This document shows positions 36,946 through 45,783 of a stretch of DNA of 64,000 bases, piece after piece. The stretch covers positions 3,703,001 to 3,767,000 of the forward strand of contig NZ_JAUSXC010000001.1 in assembly GCF_030823405.1 (NCBI RefSeq), read 5' to 3'. A program made the translations under genes and the position numbers. The DNA comes from Chryseobacterium ginsenosidimutans (GTDB taxonomy: Bacteria; Bacteroidota; Bacteroidia; Flavobacteriales; Weeksellaceae). A model generated the notes under the pieces. That model saw only the letters and a program-made list of their open reading frames with translations. It did no database searches and was not told the DNA's origin. Each line of letters starts with the position of its first letter. The stretch's first letter is position 1.

Positions 36946-37044
36946 TTTTTAATTATAATTTAAATTAGAATCGTTTTTTAGCGCAAATTTCGCCAAGACT
37001 TTTCTATAAAGGCATTTTACTAAATATTCATATCTAAAACAAAA

Positions 37045-37069
37045 AACGGGCTAAAGCCCGTTCTATATT
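37045..37069 (-). terminator. Intrinsic terminator of the S9 peptidase gene
   Basis: Eight-base stem AACGGGCT / AGCCCGTT with a 2-base loop and TTTTTTG on the minus strand. It lies beyond the interspersed repeat at the 3' end of the gene. Confidence 0.75.
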
Positions 37070-37090
37070 ACTTTTGATTATAACTCCTTA

Positions 37091-37148
37091 ACCATCCCGT
37101 CAAAAATTCTTTCAGAATTTTCGCCATCCCTCCAGAGGAAGGGAATTT
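37091..37148 (-). repeat. 3'-end interspersed repeat, copy 1
   Basis: About 58 bases ending at the stop codon of the S9 peptidase gene. A close copy is at 45106-45162 and a degenerate one at 53708-53769. It contains a CCATCCCTCCAGAGG-type inverted repeat and an AAAATTCT / AGAATTTT hairpin. Confidence 0.75.
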
Positions 37149-39141
37149 AAAGTGTCTCTTTCAACCAATCAAAAAATTCTCTCTGCCAAACCAAACCGTT
37201 TTGCGGATGAAGAACCCAGTGATTCTCGTTCGGGAAATACACTAATTTTGACTTTAAACCTCTCAGTTTTGCAGCCTGGAAAGCTTCCTGACCTTGCTCA
37301 TAAGGAACTCTGAAATCTATTCCGCCCTGAACGATCATGATTGGTTTGTTCCATTTATCAACAAAATTACTTGGATTGAAATCTGTATAAGCTTTTGGCT
37401 GTGGTTTTTCCCAAGGTGAACCTAAATCCCAATTCGCAAACCAAAGTTCTTCCGTTGTTAAATACCAAGATTTCATATCAAACAATCCATCATGAGCGAT
37501 GAAAGTTTTAAACCTGTTTTCGTGAATTCCAGCCAGCATAAATACACTGTAACCACCATAACTCGCTCCAACAGCTGCTACTCTATCACCATCAACATAC
37601 GGTAATGTTTTCGCAAAATCTGTCGCTGCAAGGTAATCTTTAATCGGTTGTCCACCCCAGTCTCTTGAGATTTCTTCATTCCATTTTGTTCCCCAACCCG
37701 GCATTCCGCGACGGTTTGGTGCTACTACGATATATCCGTTGGCTGCCATTAAAGCAAAATTCCATCTTACGCTGAAAAATTGTGTTAATGCAGATTGCGG
37801 ACCTCCCTGACAATATACTAAAGTCGGATATTTTTTGTTTGGATCGAAGTTCGGCGGATAATGAAACCACACTCCCATTTCTTTTCCGTCTGATGTTTTT
37901 ACCATTTTAAGTTCAGATTTTCCCTGAGCCAATTTAGAATACATCTCTTTATTAGCTTCCGTAACCTGCTTCATTTCTCCGTTTTTAAGATTTACCGAGA
38001 AAATTTCTGTTGCGTGATTGATATCCGTTCTTCCTACTAAAAGTGAGTTTTTCTGATCTGCAAAAATTTCATTTACATCAAAATCACCTTTTGTAATTTG
38101 CTGAACCTTTGCATTTTTAGGATCTAAAGAAAATAATTGCTTCGTTCCTTTAAAAGCTGCCGTGAAATAAATTAACTTAGAATCTCCGCTCCAGAAAACA
38201 TCTCCTGAAACACTTTCATCCCAACCGCTGGTAAGATTTGAAGTTTTTCTTATCTTCCAGTCTAATATTTTGATGTCATTTTTATCTGCTTCATAACCGT
38301 CTCTCGCCATACTTTGCCAAACAAGAGACTTTCCGTCGGGACTGAATTTCGGATTTACATCATATCCTTTATTCGATTCAGTTAAATTCTTGGTCGTTCC
38401 TGAAGCTAAATCGTATGCAAAAATATCGGTGTTTGTGCTTGTAGAATATTCTTTTCCGCTTTTTGGCTTTGTAACATATAAAAGCTGTGCAGAATCAGGG
38501 CTCCAGATAAAATCTTCGGCTCCACCGAAAGGTCTTTGAGGAGAATCCCACATTTTACCTTCCAGTAAATCTTTTGCAGAATCTATTTTATCAGAAGTAT
38601 TTACCACAAAAACATGATTGTATTTTCCTTCATTAAAATAGTCCCAATGTCTGTGATTCAAATCTGTATAAACCTGCGCTGTCGTTTTTGGAGTATCAGA
38701 AAATTTATCTTTTCCCATTACTTTTTCAACCAAAACCTGCTTGCTAAAAGCTATTTTTTTACCATCAGGAGAAATTACAAGATTATCAACTTCACCGATT
38801 GTATAGAATTCTGTCCACGTTTTTCCGCTGTCTTTTGAAAGGTAAATCTTATCTCCTTCCTGAGCGTAAATTCCGTTTTTATCCCACTGAATAAGGACTT
38901 TTTTACCGAAATCTATTTTCGTAGACTGATTATTAAGAACATTTAAGAAATAGTTCTCGTTTTTTGTTTTTTCTGTTTTAAGATCTGTCTGTCCGACTTT
39001 ATAAATAAGCGAAGACTGATCGGGAGAAACTGCCTGTACTCCAACTTTTTTCAAAGTCCAAAGAATTTCAGGTGTCATGAGTTGTTGTGCATTCATTAAG
39101 AGCGGAGCTGCCAAAGTCAGCAGACTGTACTTAAGTTTCAT
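37147..39141 (-). CDS. S9-family (prolyl oligopeptidase-like) serine peptidase
   Basis: A 664-residue exported peptidase with an N-terminal beta-propeller of WD-like strands and a C-terminal alpha/beta hydrolase domain. The signal peptide ends near MNAQQ. The nucleophile is in GASYGGYSV, the aspartate in GGIDFRVP and the histidine in NENHWVLHP, a complete triad. It probably cleaves after proline or similar dipeptides in the periplasm. A promoter with TAACTTTG and a TTG 18 bases upstream is present. Confidence 0.93.
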   Translation of the reverse strand: MKLKYSLLTLAAPLLMNAQQLMTPEILWTLKKVGVQAVSPDQSSLIYKVGQTDLKTEKTKNENYFLNVLNNQSTKIDFGKKVLIQWDKNGIYAQEGDKIYLSKDSGKTWTEFYTIGEVDNLVISPDGKKIAFSKQVLVEKVMGKDKFSDTPKTTAQVYTDLNHRHWDYFNEGKYNHVFVVNTSDKIDSAKDLLEGKMWDSPQRPFGGAEDFIWSPDSAQLLYVTKPKSGKEYSTSTNTDIFAYDLASGTTKNLTESNKGYDVNPKFSPDGKSLVWQSMARDGYEADKNDIKILDWKIRKTSNLTSGWDESVSGDVFWSGDSKLIYFTAAFKGTKQLFSLDPKNAKVQQITKGDFDVNEIFADQKNSLLVGRTDINHATEIFSVNLKNGEMKQVTEANKEMYSKLAQGKSELKMVKTSDGKEMGVWFHYPPNFDPNKKYPTLVYCQGGPQSALTQFFSVRWNFALMAANGYIVVAPNRRGMPGWGTKWNEEISRDWGGQPIKDYLAATDFAKTLPYVDGDRVAAVGASYGGYSVFMLAGIHENRFKTFIAHDGLFDMKSWYLTTEELWFANWDLGSPWEKPQPKAYTDFNPSNFVDKWNKPIMIVQGGIDFRVPYEQGQEAFQAAKLRGLKSKLVYFPNENHWVLHPQNGLVWQREFFDWLKETL

Positions 39142-39167
39142 AAATTCTTATTTAATTCAAAGATGGC

Positions 39168-39196
39168 CAAAGTTATGTAAATGTGTTTACATTCAA
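39168..39196 (-). promoter_or_regulatory. Promoter of the S9 peptidase gene
   Basis: On the minus strand TTG (39196-39194), 18-base spacer and TAACTTTG (39175-39168), upstream of the ATG at 39141. Confidence 0.65.
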
Positions 39197-39240
39197 TTAA
39201 TGAAACTTTATATTTTTCAATTTATAAATAATAAAAACGA

Positions 39241-39266
39241 AACCGCCAATGAATTCATTGACGGTT
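39241..39266 (-). terminator. Intrinsic terminator of the holin-like gene
   Basis: Near-perfect 12-base stem around AACCGTCAATGA on the minus strand, T-rich tail. Confidence 0.7.
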
Positions 39267-39298
39267 CTTATAATTTGACAAAAATTTTTAGCTTAAAA

Positions 39299-39643
39299 TT
39301 AATCTCCGTCTGAAAACATAGAATTCGCAAGAGAAGTAACAATGGAAAGTAAAATACTGAAGATAAGCGCCCACAGAAAGCCATCTACCTGCATACTGTC
39401 TATAAAATAATCTGCAATCAGGATAATTAAAGCATTGATTACCAAGGCAAACAACCCTAAAGTAATAATCGTTAAAGGCAGTCCGAAAAGATTTAAGATA
39501 GGTTTCACAATTAGGTTTAAAATACCCAAAACAATTGCGAAAATTATTGCTCCTCCAAATCCTGTAAAATTTACTCCAGGTAAAATCATTGTTAAAAGAT
39601 AGGCAACAACTGCCGTTACGAGAAGTCGGATAATTAAGTTCAT
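39299..39643 (-). CDS. Phage-holin-like (4-TM) small membrane protein
   Basis: A 114-residue protein with four hydrophobic segments and short loops, matching the pattern of the mycobacterial-type four-TM phage holin family (start MNLIIRLLVTAVVAYLLTMILPGV, internal LGILNLIVKPILNLFGLPLTI). These are common chromosomal genes in Bacteroidota and need not be phage-derived. No lysis partner is adjacent. Confidence 0.8.
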   Translation of the reverse strand: MNLIIRLLVTAVVAYLLTMILPGVNFTGFGGAIIFAIVLGILNLIVKPILNLFGLPLTIITLGLFALVINALIILIADYFIDSMQVDGFLWALIFSILLSIVTSLANSMFSDGD

Positions 39644-39730
39644 AATATTAATTTTTTTAATGTTTATAGGTGTTGCTGTACAAAACCTATTCCATTTATT
39701 CGATGGATTTAATGGTAAGTAAAAAAGCTG

Positions 39731-40153
39731 TTATTTTATCTTCATCATCGTAACCAAAGATGTAGCAACATGACTTTCTGATTCTCCTTTTGCATCAACG
39801 GTATAAATTTCTGTCCTGATGACACTGATTTTTGCACCGCCTTTTATCACATAAGATTTTGAAACCAAGGCATCACCAATGGCAGGTCTTAAATAATTGA
39901 CTTTCAGCTCAACTGTAACAACATAACAATCTTCTTCACAATGACTTACCGCAGCATATCCCGAAGAAACATCCACCAAAGAAGCGATCATGGCTCCGTT
40001 GAACATTCCTGCTTTACGGGTCATTAAATCCATTTTAGGAATTTTCATGGAAATGAAATCGGTATCGACTTCCAGCAATTCTGCTTTGTAAAATTGTAAA
40101 GTTTCCGAACGGTTGAAACTGTCGGTGATAAGTTGTTTTTTTTCCGGAGTCAT
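39731..40153 (-). CDS. PaaI-type hotdog-fold thioesterase
   Basis: A 140-residue hotdog-fold protein, probably an acyl-CoA thioesterase. The pattern MFNGAMIASLVDVSSGYAA is the helix-and-loop motif of the PaaI group with its catalytic aspartate. Substrate unknown. It stands alone on the minus strand between the holin-like gene and topB. Confidence 0.8.
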   Translation of the reverse strand: MTPEKKQLITDSFNRSETLQFYKAELLEVDTDFISMKIPKMDLMTRKAGMFNGAMIASLVDVSSGYAAVSHCEEDCYVVTVELKVNYLRPAIGDALVSKSYVIKGGAKISVIRTEIYTVDAKGESESHVATSLVTMMKIK

Positions 40154-40287
40154 TGATTATTTTTGAGCGATAAATTTAAACATAAATTACACAAATATTT
40201 TGCACGAATTACACAAAATTCTTATACACATTACCACATAGTTTTTCATTCTGACGAAGGAAAAATCTCAACGTTCCTTGTAGAGTT

Positions 40288-40307
40288 TAGATTCCTCCGG
40301 AATGACA
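40288..40307. repeat. 20-base repeat TGTCATTCCGGAGGAATCTA, inverted copy
   Basis: Exact inverted copy of 49493-49512. It lies in the intergenic region after topB; a diverged form appears near 44989. Confidence 0.75.
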
Positions 40308-40318
40308 AAGCAAATGTT

Positions 40319-42442
40319 TTAGTTTAAAAGAATCTGGAAGTTTTCGTTTAAAGACGCAACACCTTCCGTCAGATTTCCCGGATGCGTGGTAAAGCCTTTC
40401 AATTTTGAAGTTTTTCCTTTCAGCACCAAATCCATTAACTGTTTATCAGATAATTTTTTACCGAAAATATCAAAAGAAACTTTAAAACCGCAGTTTTTGA
40501 AATCCGAACAGCCTACAGCAGTTTTTCCTTTCATTAAATGATGTTCTTTACATTTCGGACATTTGGTTTCTTCCCAGGATTGCAGTTCTTTTTTTATTGC
40601 AGGCTCCCGTTTTTTCTTTTCTTTAACCTCTTCTTTTTCTTCATGTAACGTGAAGACTTTTGCTTTTCCGTACACGACTTTTTTGGTCAGTTCCGTTACC
40701 ATTTGAATCAATTCTTCCTTAAACTGATTGGCTTCATATTCGCCGCTTTCAATTTTACGAAGTTTTAATTCCCATTCCCCTGTTAATTCCGGGCTTTTCA
40801 GCAATTCGTCTTCGATGGTATCAATCAACTGAATTCCGGTTTGAGTCGCGATAAGATTTTTCCTTTTTTTCTCAATATATTTTCTCTTGAAAAGTGTTTC
40901 GATAATATTGGCACGGGTTGACGGTCTTCCGATTCCGTTATTTTTCAACATTTCTCGAAGCTCTTCATCATCCACCTGTTTTCCGGCAGTTTCCATGGCT
41001 CTCAGAAGGGTTGCTTCCGTGTAAGCTTTTGGTGGCGACGTTTTTCCCTGATGAATCATCGGATCGTGTGGCCCGGTTTCTCCAACGGTAAATTCAGGAA
41101 TTGTTTGTTCTTCTTCCTTATCTTTTTCTTTATCAACAGACTCTTCTTTTGGTTCTTTGGCATAAACAGCTCTCCAACCCGGTTCCAGCACCTGTCTTCC
41201 GTTTGTTTTGAAAGGAATGGTTCCCACCTGCCCTTCCACCAGTGTATTTGAAATTTTACATTCAGGGTAAAAAACAGCAATGAAACGTTTTGCAATCAAA
41301 TCATAAACCAATTTCTCTTCCCTAGTCAAATTTTGAGAAGGCGGAATTTCGGTCGGAATAATAGCATGGTGATCGGTCACTTTTGCATCATCAAAAACAG
41401 CTTTCGACTTTGGAATCGGAGCTTCCAGTAAAGGAGCAACCAGTTCTTGATAGAAATACATCTTACGAAGAATTCCATCTATTTTAGGATATAAACTTTC
41501 GGATAGATATGTTGTATCAACACGAGGATAGGTCACATGTTTTTTCTCGTAAAGACTTTGAATATATTTTAAGGTATTGTCAGCAGAATAGCCGTATTTT
41601 TTGTTGGCTTCCACCTGAAGTCCTGTCAAATCAAACAGTCTTGGATTTTTTTCTTTTCCTTCTTTAATTTCAAAAGAAACAATCTCAAAGGGATTGACTT
41701 TAAGATATTCCAGGCCTTTTTCAGCGCGATCAAATGTTTTTAACCGGTCAATCGCCGCATTGAAAATAACATCACGGTATTTGGTTTTGAGTTCCCAATA
41801 TTCTTCGGTGGTAAACGCATCAATTTCCTTCTGACGTTGCACCAGCATCGCCAATGTCGGAGTTTGCACTCTTCCGATGGAAAGAACCGCTTTGTTGCCT
41901 CCAAACTTTTTCGTAAAAAGTCGCGTTGCGTTAATTCCCAATAACCAATCGCCGATGGCTCTTGCATTTCCTGCGAGATAGAGATTTTTGTAATCTTCGG
42001 CAGGTTTTAATTTTTGAAAACCTTCTTTAATAGCTTCTTCGGTAAGGGATGAAATCCATAGACGCTGAACAGGTTTGTTGCATTTTGCTTTCTGCAAAAC
42101 CCATCTTTGAATCAGCTCTCCCTCTTGTCCCGCATCCCCGCAATTGATGACCTCATCACATTCTCCGACTAATCTTTCAATGACTTTAAACTGATTTTCT
42201 ACGCCTTTATTCGGAATTAATTTGATTCCGAAATTTGCCGGAATAATCGGCAGTAAAAACAAATTCCACGATTTGTATTGTGGCCCGTAATCGTGAGGTT
42301 CTTTAAGGGTGCAAAGATGTCCGAAAGTCCATGTCACACAATAGCCGTTTCCTTCCATATACCCTTGTTTGGGCATGGTTGCGCCCAATACTTTGGCGAT
42401 ATCTCTGGCAACACTGGGTTTTTCGGCAATACAAAGCTTCAT
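40319..42442 (-). CDS. topB: DNA topoisomerase III (type IA)
   Basis: A 707-residue type IA topoisomerase that relaxes and decatenates DNA. The Toprim domain begins at KLCIAEKPSVARDIAK and contains CGDAGQEGELIQ. The active-site tyrosine is in HVTYPRVDTTYLS. The C-terminal region has a lysine-rich linker (EKEEVKEKKKREP) and a short zinc-binding tail with CPKC and CSDFKNCGF. The end has one reduced zinc finger compared with longer family members. It is monocistronic. Confidence 0.93.
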   Translation of the reverse strand: MKLCIAEKPSVARDIAKVLGATMPKQGYMEGNGYCVTWTFGHLCTLKEPHDYGPQYKSWNLFLLPIIPANFGIKLIPNKGVENQFKVIERLVGECDEVINCGDAGQEGELIQRWVLQKAKCNKPVQRLWISSLTEEAIKEGFQKLKPAEDYKNLYLAGNARAIGDWLLGINATRLFTKKFGGNKAVLSIGRVQTPTLAMLVQRQKEIDAFTTEEYWELKTKYRDVIFNAAIDRLKTFDRAEKGLEYLKVNPFEIVSFEIKEGKEKNPRLFDLTGLQVEANKKYGYSADNTLKYIQSLYEKKHVTYPRVDTTYLSESLYPKIDGILRKMYFYQELVAPLLEAPIPKSKAVFDDAKVTDHHAIIPTEIPPSQNLTREEKLVYDLIAKRFIAVFYPECKISNTLVEGQVGTIPFKTNGRQVLEPGWRAVYAKEPKEESVDKEKDKEEEQTIPEFTVGETGPHDPMIHQGKTSPPKAYTEATLLRAMETAGKQVDDEELREMLKNNGIGRPSTRANIIETLFKRKYIEKKRKNLIATQTGIQLIDTIEDELLKSPELTGEWELKLRKIESGEYEANQFKEELIQMVTELTKKVVYGKAKVFTLHEEKEEVKEKKKREPAIKKELQSWEETKCPKCKEHHLMKGKTAVGCSDFKNCGFKVSFDIFGKKLSDKQLMDLVLKGKTSKLKGFTTHPGNLTEGVASLNENFQILLN

Positions 42443-42563
42443 GAATTTCGGAATTATAGAAAGGGTTGCAAAAATCGGGATTTTTTTTGGATTTTGCTAA
42501 TTTGTGGATCGTTGATGGTTGTTGGTTGAGAATGTGGATGATATATTTTAAATATAATAAAGC
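42443..42563. other. Intergenic stretch upstream of topB
   Basis: No gene or clear promoter seen; leads directly into a 21-base tandem array. Confidence 0.4.
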
Positions 42564-42731
42564 TTTACATCGTGAGAATATACTTTTGCATCGAAAGAAT
42601 ATAGTTTCACATCGCAAGAATATATATTTACACCATGCCAATGTACTTTCACATCGTAACAATGTAGATTTACATCACAAGAATGTACGTTTGCATCGAG
42701 AGAATCTGATTTTACCTCAGTACTATTATAA
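42564..42731. repeat. 21-base tandem repeat, 7-8 units
   Basis: Units of TTTACATCGnAAGAATATAnT, the last one degenerate. All are exactly 21 bases, so both strands stay open in certain frames; the resulting repeated heptapeptides (LHRxNIL on the plus strand) are probably a by-product. No known family is recognised. Confidence 0.88.
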
Positions 42732-42819
42732 ATGACATTAGAAGAATATTAAATGACTACACGACAAGTAAGATACTAAAAGTATAAGCCATCTCTCAAT
42801 TTATATCTCTAGCAAATAT

Positions 42820-43676
42820 TTATGAATTAAAACTTTGTCCAATCCCCATTAATCTAACTCTTTCCAGCCATTCATAAATCATGGAAGAATTATATCTTAG
42901 ATTACCATTTTCATCTTTCTCCTTTTCTAAGGCTATCGCCATCAACGCAAATTCATTTTCTAAAGAGGTTGAAAAAATACCTTGATCATCAGTATTAATA
43001 GAAACTGAAAGCTGAGGACAATTTTTAATTTTCTCATGATTTAATTCTAGTCCTAAATTGAAGAACTTTGTAATTGTATGTTTTGCATATCTCCTGAAAG
43101 TTCCAATAAGATAATTTGATGTTGGATTTGTTTCAATAGCTATATTTTTATTTTTTAGCTCATGCATCATATTGAATTGTACTGCTTCTACCAATTCCAT
43201 ATATGCATGAGAAATTTCAAACTGTTTTATCTGTGATCCTGCCTTTTTTATTTTTGGATTGAAATGATATTCCTGATACAGTGCTTTTATATCAATATTA
43301 TCTCGAATATTTTTATTTCTCGGATACTCTTCATTAATTCGACACCTTTCCCAATAAGTTATATTTGGTTTTTGGTATACATCATCTTTTAGATTGCTTA
43401 GATATTATCACATTCTTTATTTACTAAAGCATCACGAAATGAAATCATTGATGATGATTTTCCCTTTCCTCTCTCTCCTGTAAATGCAATAATATTATTA
43501 AAATCATCATACTTTGAATCTTTGTGAGAATCATAATGTCTAACTATTTCAATAACATTTTTTAATGCTTCCTTATATACCTCACTAAAAATTGAATCTT
43601 CAAATTGCTTTCCTTCCTCAATTTTTATTTTGTATTCATCATTTAGATTTATTTCTAATACAGCTTTATCATTCAT
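42820..43676 (-). pseudogene. Remnant of a RADAR-type defence locus (RdrA N-terminus joined to RdrB C-terminus)
   Basis: Two partial minus-strand frames. The first (43676-43398, 92 residues) is the N-terminus of a P-loop ATPase with Walker A FTGERGKGKSSSM at residues 65-77. The second, in another frame and open from about 43404 to 42820, is the C-terminus of an adenosine deaminase-fold protein: IETNPTSNYLIGTF, a lysine/histidine-rich helix, and VSINTDDQGIFSTSLENEFAL, the family's NTDDP-like metal and substrate loop. ATPase followed by deaminase on the same strand is the order of rdrA-rdrB in RADAR. The middle of both genes (several kb) is missing, so the locus is inactive. The RADAR call is an inference from these two fragments. 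Confidence 0.65.
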
Positions 43677-43764
43677 TTTTATTAGTTTTCTATTGGTTAA
43701 TTTAGTTTTAATAGCCTAATATAATAAAAATCAATTCATAATAAATACTGTTTTCCATAATAAA

Positions 43765-43789
43765 AAAGCCCCCTTAAAAAGAGGGCTCA
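43765..43789 (-). terminator. Intrinsic terminator of the pirin gene
   Basis: GAGCCCTC / AAGGGGGCT hairpin, with TTTTTTA on the minus strand, about 45-70 bases after the pirin stop. Confidence 0.65.
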
Positions 43790-43833
43790 CCAACAATATT
43801 AATGAAACAAGTTTCATTCACTAACTTAATCTA

Positions 43834-44709
43834 TTACATCGTCATAGGAACTTCCATGAGAAGAATTTCCGTGTTTTCTGAGGTTGTTTTGATTTGTAGA
43901 TCTGAAATATCCCAAACTCCGAAACCGTCTCTGGTTTCTAATTGCTGACCTTCGATTTCTGCACTTCCTTTCAAAATAAAAGCATAGACTCCGTTTCCTT
44001 TTTTTCTGACCTGATAATTGGTTTCGGTATTATTTTCAAAATTTCCCAGATGAAACCATGCATCCTGATGAATCCAGACTCCTTCATCATCAGCATTTGG
44101 AGAAAGAATCTGCTGAAATCTGTTTTTGCTTTTTGTTTTATCTAATGTGATCTGATCATATCTCGGCACAACATTTCTTTTGTTCGGATAGACCCAGATC
44201 TGAAGGAATTTGACTAAACTATCCTGATTTTTATTGAATTCGCTGTGCATAATTCCCGTTCCTGCACTCATCACCTGGATATCTCCACTTTTGATAATGG
44301 CCGAATTTCCCATGCTGTCTTTATGTTCAAGATCTCCTTCCAACGGAATGCTGATGATTTCCATATTATCGTGAGGGTGTGTCCCGAAGCCTCTTCCTGC
44401 ATCTACTTTATCATCATTTAAAACTCTTAATACACCAAAGTGCATTCTTTCCGGATTATGATAATTAGCAAAACTAAACGTGTGATTGCTCACCAACCAG
44501 CCATGATCTGCCTTTCCTCTGGAATCTGCTTTATGAATCACAGAATTGTCTTTAATTTTCGAATCTGTATTGGGTAAATGGTTGTATCCGATAGGTTCTA
44601 ACGGTTCGATTTCGTCGATCTCATTTTTCATTGTATTTCCCAATGAAGCGGATGCCACAAACATTCCTGTCCCTAATAACCCTTTCTTTAAAAAATCTTT
44701 TCTGTCCAT
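43834..44709 (-). CDS. Pirin-family bicupin protein
   Basis: A 291-residue bicupin iron protein of the pirin family; some members have quercetin 2,3-dioxygenase activity. An N-terminal export-like segment (MDRKDFLKKGLLGTGMFVA) precedes the cupins and resembles a variant twin-arginine signal (RK, not RR). The first cupin has GFGTHPHDNMEIISIPLEG and QVMSAGTGIMHSE, the metal-binding histidine and glutamate pattern. It is driven by a promoter module also found at the far end of the neighbouring dioxygenase cluster, so it is probably co-regulated with it. Confidence 0.88.
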   Translation of the reverse strand: MDRKDFLKKGLLGTGMFVASASLGNTMKNEIDEIEPLEPIGYNHLPNTDSKIKDNSVIHKADSRGKADHGWLVSNHTFSFANYHNPERMHFGVLRVLNDDKVDAGRGFGTHPHDNMEIISIPLEGDLEHKDSMGNSAIIKSGDIQVMSAGTGIMHSEFNKNQDSLVKFLQIWVYPNKRNVVPRYDQITLDKTKSKNRFQQILSPNADDEGVWIHQDAWFHLGNFENNTETNYQVRKKGNGVYAFILKGSAEIEGQQLETRDGFGVWDISDLQIKTTSENTEILLMEVPMTM

Positions 44710-44734
44710 ATCTGTTAGTTGTTTATTCGTTTTG

Positions 44735-44790
44735 ATAGGACAAATTTAGGGTGATGAGAATTGCTGTGCATTTAACTAGTTTAATAAATG
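44735..44790 (-). promoter_or_regulatory. Shared promoter module, copy A (pirin gene)
   Basis: A 56-base block that recurs at 49390-49445 with few changes. On the minus strand the -7 element is TAAATTTG (44748-44741). Upstream lies the 22-base palindrome CATTTA-N10-TAAATG (44769-44790), centred about 35 bases from the -7 centre, i.e. near -42, the usual class II position for a Crp/Fnr-type activator. A Crp/Fnr-family gene lies between the two copies. Confidence 0.75.
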
Positions 44791-44794
44791 TATT

Positions 44795-44971
44795 TTCTTT
44801 TGTCTTGAAACAAAAGAAACAAAAATTCAAGACTTGGAAACTTCCGCTAAAAATCATTCCTGTTCTCTAAAAATTCTAAAACTTGTGCGTATTCAGGATT
44901 AGTACTTCGTACAGAAGAATTTTCTTAACGTTCACAGGAATAATTTTCTTAACGCTCCATTTTCCTATGTC
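44795..44971. repeat. Interspersed intergenic repeat, copy 2 of 2
   Basis: Diverged copy of 12898-13098, same orientation, about 177 bases. It keeps the nested inverted repeats at the left end and the TTTTCTTAACGTTCAC block, but lacks the AGCGCG hairpin of copy 1. Confidence 0.85.
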
Positions 44972-45105
44972 CCTTAATACACAAATTTGTCATCCTAGAT
45001 GGATTTAAGGAAGATTTTTAAAGATAACTTTAGAAAATTCGAACTGTATTCTTTAGGATAATAAAGTACTTCATAAGATGGAATGGCTAAATGCTTGAAA
45101 TATCA
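44972..45105. other. Intergenic stretch with a degenerate repeat
   Basis: The part near 44989 (TTGTCATCC..GGATTTAAGGAAG) resembles a diverged form of the 20-base repeat at 49493. Otherwise nothing recognised. Confidence 0.4.
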
Positions 45106-45162
45106 ACCACCCCGTCAAAAATTCTTTGAATTTTCGCCACCCCTCCAGAGGAGGGGAATTTT
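45106..45162 (-). repeat. 3'-end interspersed repeat, copy 2
   Basis: About 57 bases close to the copy at 37091-37148, located 26 bases after the Crp/Fnr-family stop codon and in the same orientation relative to the gene. Contains CCCCTCC / GGAGGGG arms around CAGA. Confidence 0.75.
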
Positions 45163-45188
45163 GAGTGTGTTTATTAATGATGAAAAAA

Positions 45189-45773
45189 TTATTTTTCTTT
45201 GGAAGCGAGACGTTTTCGGATAGTGCTTACAAATTCTTTGGAGACGCCGAGATAAGAAGCAATGTAATATTGTGGAACTCTTTGTGGGATTGTAGGATAG
45301 ACTTTTACAAATTCTAAATATCGGTCGGATGCGGTTTTAGAAATCGTATTTACCAAACGGTTTTGCAATGTAGAAAGGTTTCGCTGAACCAACAGTCTGA
45401 AAACTCTTTCGAATTTTGGAATTTCAGTCAGCAGTTTTTCTTTAGTCGTCGGATTCAGCATATAAATTTCTGAATCTTCTAATGTCTCAATGTATAATCG
45501 CGAAGGTTTCTGATCCTGAAATGAAGCAATATCACTAATCCACCAATCTTCGATGGCAAATAAAATCGTGACTTCAAAACCGTTATCATCAAGGTAATAT
45601 ACCCTTACGCAACCTTTTTGAATGTAGCCTTCAAACTGGCAAACCTCACCTTCCCTCAACAAAACAGTTTTCTTGGGAATTGTCTGAAATGTTAACGAAT
45701 CGGTAAAAAATTTTTCCTCTTTTTCGCTAAGATTAATGAACCGTGTTACATTTTCAATGATATTTTCAGACAT
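45189..45773 (-). CDS. Crp/Fnr-family transcriptional regulator
   Basis: A 194-residue cyclic-nucleotide-binding-domain regulator with a C-terminal winged helix. The cNMP-like fold shows in LLREGEVCQFEGYIQKGCVRVYY, and the recognition helix region is YYIASYLGVSKEFVSTIRKRL. The start at MSENIIEN (45773) avoids an overlap with the upstream gene; the frame is open for 16 codons further. It is the last gene of a run that begins with a ring-cleaving dioxygenase, and probably activates the promoter module found at 44735 and 49390. Confidence 0.88.
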   Translation of the reverse strand: MSENIIENVTRFINLSEKEEKFFTDSLTFQTIPKKTVLLREGEVCQFEGYIQKGCVRVYYLDDNGFEVTILFAIEDWWISDIASFQDQKPSRLYIETLEDSEIYMLNPTTKEKLLTEIPKFERVFRLLVQRNLSTLQNRLVNTISKTASDRYLEFVKVYPTIPQRVPQYYIASYLGVSKEFVSTIRKRLASKEK

Positions 45774-45783
45774 AGATTGCAGT

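Noticed and set aside
39299..39643. Prophage because of a holin-like gene
   Set aside because: No other phage genes nearby; this four-TM family is common as a chromosomal gene in Bacteroidota.
42303..42662. Minus-strand 119-codon frame over the 21-base array
   Set aside because: It is open only because the repeat period is a multiple of three, and its downstream part overlaps topB in another frame.
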